From JACVRW01 sp035705985 (GTDB taxonomy: Bacteria; Actinomycetota; Thermoleophilia; Solirubrobacterales; Thermoleophilaceae), in NCBI GenBank assembly GCA_035705985.1, contig DASSVP010000038.1, forward strand, positions 1-6,150: a stretch of DNA of 6,150 nt. The letters are read 5' to 3'. Both the position numbers and the translations under genes were made by a program. Below the pieces are notes generated by a model. The model did not search any database. It saw nothing but the letters and a program-made list of their open reading frames with translations, and was not told the DNA's origin. This document shows, piece after piece, positions 4,924-6,150 of the stretch (within the stretch, counting starts at the first letter, position 1; every line of letters begins with the position of its first letter).

Positions 4924-6058
4924 CGCCGGCGTAGTCGCCGGCCTCGATCCCGTCGCGCAGGCGCCGCAGCAGGCGCTCCATGAAGGTGAGGTTGTGCAGG
5001 GTGAGCAGGCGCTTCGCGGTGAGCTCGTCGATCCGCGACAGGTAGTGCAGGTAGCCGCGCGTGTGCTCCCGGCACGCCGGGCACGGGCAGTCCTCCTCGA
5101 TCGGCTCGCGTCTCGTCCGATGGACGCCCTTCGTGAGATCGAGCCGCCAGCGGTTGTCCGGGTCGTGGACGAGCGCGGTGCCGTGGCGGGCGAGCCGCGT
5201 GGGCGTGGCGCAGTCGAACGTGTCGATCCCGGCGCCGACCGCGTGCACGATGTCGTCGACGTCGCCAATCCCGAGCAGGTGCCGCGGCGGACCCTCCGGC
5301 AGCCCGGCGAGCGCCCAGCCAACGACCTCGCGCATCTGCTCCTTCTCCTGACCGAGCGAGCCGCCGATGGCGATGCCGTCCACGCCGGCGCCGGCGACGT
5401 AGGCGGTCGACTCCGCCCGCAGGTCCTCGTAGACGCCGCCCTGCACGATGCCGTAGAGCAGCTGCCCCTCGGGCGCGTTCGCGCGGCACCAGCTGACGCA
5501 GCGGTCGAGCCAGCGGTGCGTGCGCTCCATCGAGGCCGCGGTGTAGTCGCGCTCCACGTGAAAGGGCGTGCACTCGTCGAAGGCGAGCGCGATGTCCGAG
5601 CCGAGCGCGGCCTGGACCTCCATCGACGTCTCGGGACCCATGAAGCGCTCGCCGCCGTCCGCGTAGGAGCGAAAGCGCACGCCCTCCTCGCCGATCGAGA
5701 TCACCATCGACCGGCGGCGGTCGCGGCGCCGCTTGATCTCCTCCGCCACGGAGCCGTGGCCCATCGAGAAGACCTGGTAGCCGCCCGAGTCCGTGATGAT
5801 CGGCCGCCGCCAGCCCATGAACTCGTGGAGGCCGCCCATCTCCGCGATCAGCTCGTGTCCGGGCTGGATGAACAGGTGGAAGGTGTTGCCGAGCACCATC
5901 TCGTAGCCCAGCTCGGCCACCTCGGCCGCGTGCAGCGACTTGACGGTGGCGGTCGAGGCGAGCGGCACGAACGCGGGCGTGCGCACGGGCCCATGGGGCG
6001 TGTCGATCACGCCGGCGCGAGCCACGCCGTCGCGCGCGGTTATGTCGAAGACGCCCAC
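4901..6058 (-). CDS. tgt: tRNA-guanine transglycosylase (queuosine pathway)
   Basis: This 385-residue enzyme exchanges guanine 34 in the GUN anticodon of Asp, Asn, His and Tyr tRNAs for a 7-deazaguanine base. Visible family features are TDSGGYQVFS with catalytic-site D90, FDECTPF (D161, C163), GIVQGG (Q206), the GG loop at 232-233, nucleophile D282 in FDCATPTR, and the zinc site C324-x-C326-x2-C329 with H355, spaced exactly as in the family. Length is normal apart from about 16 extra residues with a basic RRRDRRR run (about 99-123) after QVFS. The base-pocket loop reads GGSLGQE rather than the usual bacterial GGLAVGE, so the preferred base (preQ1 or queuine) is uncertain. The start is GTG at 6058-6056, chosen because the N-terminus fits the family and a -10 lies 8 bases upstream. 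No other queuosine gene is in the window. Confidence 0.95.
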   Translation of the reverse strand: MGVFDITARDGVARAGVIDTPHGPVRTPAFVPLASTATVKSLHAAEVAELGYEMVLGNTFHLFIQPGHELIAEMGGLHEFMGWRRPIITDSGGYQVFSMGHGSVAEEIKRRRDRRRSMVISIGEEGVRFRSYADGGERFMGPETSMEVQAALGSDIALAFDECTPFHVERDYTAASMERTHRWLDRCVSWCRANAPEGQLLYGIVQGGVYEDLRAESTAYVAGAGVDGIAIGGSLGQEKEQMREVVGWALAGLPEGPPRHLLGIGDVDDIVHAVGAGIDTFDCATPTRLARHGTALVHDPDNRWRLDLTKGVHRTRREPIEEDCPCPACREHTRGYLHYLSRIDELTAKRLLTLHNLTFMERLLRRLRDGIEAGDYAGASASALR

Positions 6059-6066
6059 GGGCGCTG

Positions 6067-6072
6067 AGACTA
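6067..6072 (-). promoter_or_regulatory. tgt: -10 element of the transglycosylase gene (probable leaderless start)
   Basis: Minus-strand TAGTCT fits TAnnnT and ends 8 bases before the GTG, the same spacing as the M48 promoter. The 8 intervening bases (CAGCGCCC) hold no Shine-Dalgarno sequence, so the message is probably leaderless. No clear -35 box is seen; the -35 zone falls in the hairpin at 6081-6104. Confidence 0.5.
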
Positions 6073-6080
6073 GAACGGAC

Positions 6081-6104
6081 GAGGCCGCCCATCTGGGCGG
6101 CCTC
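6081..6104. terminator. perfect 10-bp GC-rich hairpin, possible terminator upstream of tgt
   Basis: The arms GAGGCCGCCC (6081-6090) and GGGCGGCCTC (6095-6104) pair perfectly around a 4-base loop (ATCT). There is no long U run on either side. Read leftward, it is followed by a mildly T-containing stretch (GTCCGTTCTAGTCT). It could therefore end a transcript arriving from the right, beyond the window, just before the tgt promoter. It could also be an operator-like palindrome, since it covers the -35 region of tgt. Confidence 0.45.
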
Positions 6105-6150
6105 CCCCCTGTCCGGCTCTGTGGGCGCCGGGCAAGTTCGCTCGGAAAGG
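6105..6150. other. unassigned sequence at the window end
   Basis: I cannot assign a gene here. On the minus strand there is no stop codon in any frame, so no gene ends here from the right. On the plus strand a GTG at 6121 opens a 10-codon frame to the edge, but with neither a ribosome site nor a -10 box. A weak 7-bp stem with one G-U pair (6111-6117 with 6127-6133) is possible. It could be the edge of a structured RNA, but I recognise none. Confidence 0.3.

Noticed and set aside
3166..5322. Minus-strand open frame of about 718 codons opposite the lipoprotein and kinase and overlapping tgt
   Set aside because: Same high-GC shadow; it crosses the convergent junction and has no domain, while the kinase and tgt frames carry complete motif sets.
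4901..6058. Transglycosylase as a DpdA-type DNA-modifying enzyme of a 7-deazaguanine defence island
   Set aside because: The canonical tRNA-type motifs, zinc site spacing and length are all present, and no Dpd or other defence gene is nearby.
6121..6150. GTG at 6121 as the start of a rightward gene
   Set aside because: Only ten codons are visible, there is no ribosome site, and no -10 lies at leaderless spacing.
1..6150. tRNA or rRNA genes, CRISPR repeats, insertion sequences or phage attachment sites
   Set aside because: No cloverleaf, no spaced direct repeats, no transposase and no long terminal inverted repeats were seen; nearly all bases are assigned to coding genes.

Overview
The window is very GC-rich, with codon third positions almost all G or C. 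It is packed with genes and carries only chromosomal, housekeeping-type functions. Promoters without leader sequences, a PknB-type Ser/Thr kinase and a queuosine-type tRNA transglycosylase with a basic insertion together suggest a high-GC actinobacterium. My best guess is class Thermoleophilia (Solirubrobacterales-like); that is a recollection of protein style, not a database result. I see no mobile element, CRISPR array, tRNA or rRNA.

Layout: (1) Positions 1-75 hold the 3' end of an unidentified plus-strand gene whose stop codon shares CTAG with the stop of the convergent gene. (2) Positions 72-2422, minus strand, hold a two-gene protease operon: an M48A (Ste24/CAAX-type) membrane metalloprotease, then an M28 zinc peptidase overlapping it by 19 bp. 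(3) Positions 2423-2447 are a 25-bp divergent intergenic region with two overlapping -10-like elements, each placed so that its transcript would begin at or next to a start codon. (4) Positions 2448-4923, plus strand, hold a tightly coupled three-gene operon: a calcineurin-like metallophosphoesterase, an acidic lipoprotein (ATGA overlap) and a transmembrane Ser/Thr kinase (GTGA overlap). (5) Positions 4901-6058, minus strand, hold tRNA-guanine transglycosylase, whose 3' end overlaps the kinase by 23 bp. (6) Positions 6059-6150 are non-coding as far as I can see, with a -10 element for the transglycosylase and a perfect 10-bp hairpin.

How the genes may work together: the plus-strand operon looks like a small signalling cassette. 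The kinase has a membrane anchor but only about 32 extracellular residues and no PASTA or other sensor domain. The co-translated lipoprotein, lying outside the membrane, is a natural candidate for its input, and the phosphoesterase is a speculative candidate for an opposing activity. The minus-strand protease pair looks like a membrane proteolysis module (endopeptidase plus an M28 exopeptidase-type enzyme). The transglycosylase stands alone here, with no other queuosine gene visible.

Most notable for follow-up: the phosphoesterase-lipoprotein-kinase cassette, the overlapping leaderless divergent promoter, the unusual base-pocket loop of the transglycosylase, and the hydrophobic segments set inside the M28 catalytic domain. 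Nothing here is clearly a new defence or mobile system.
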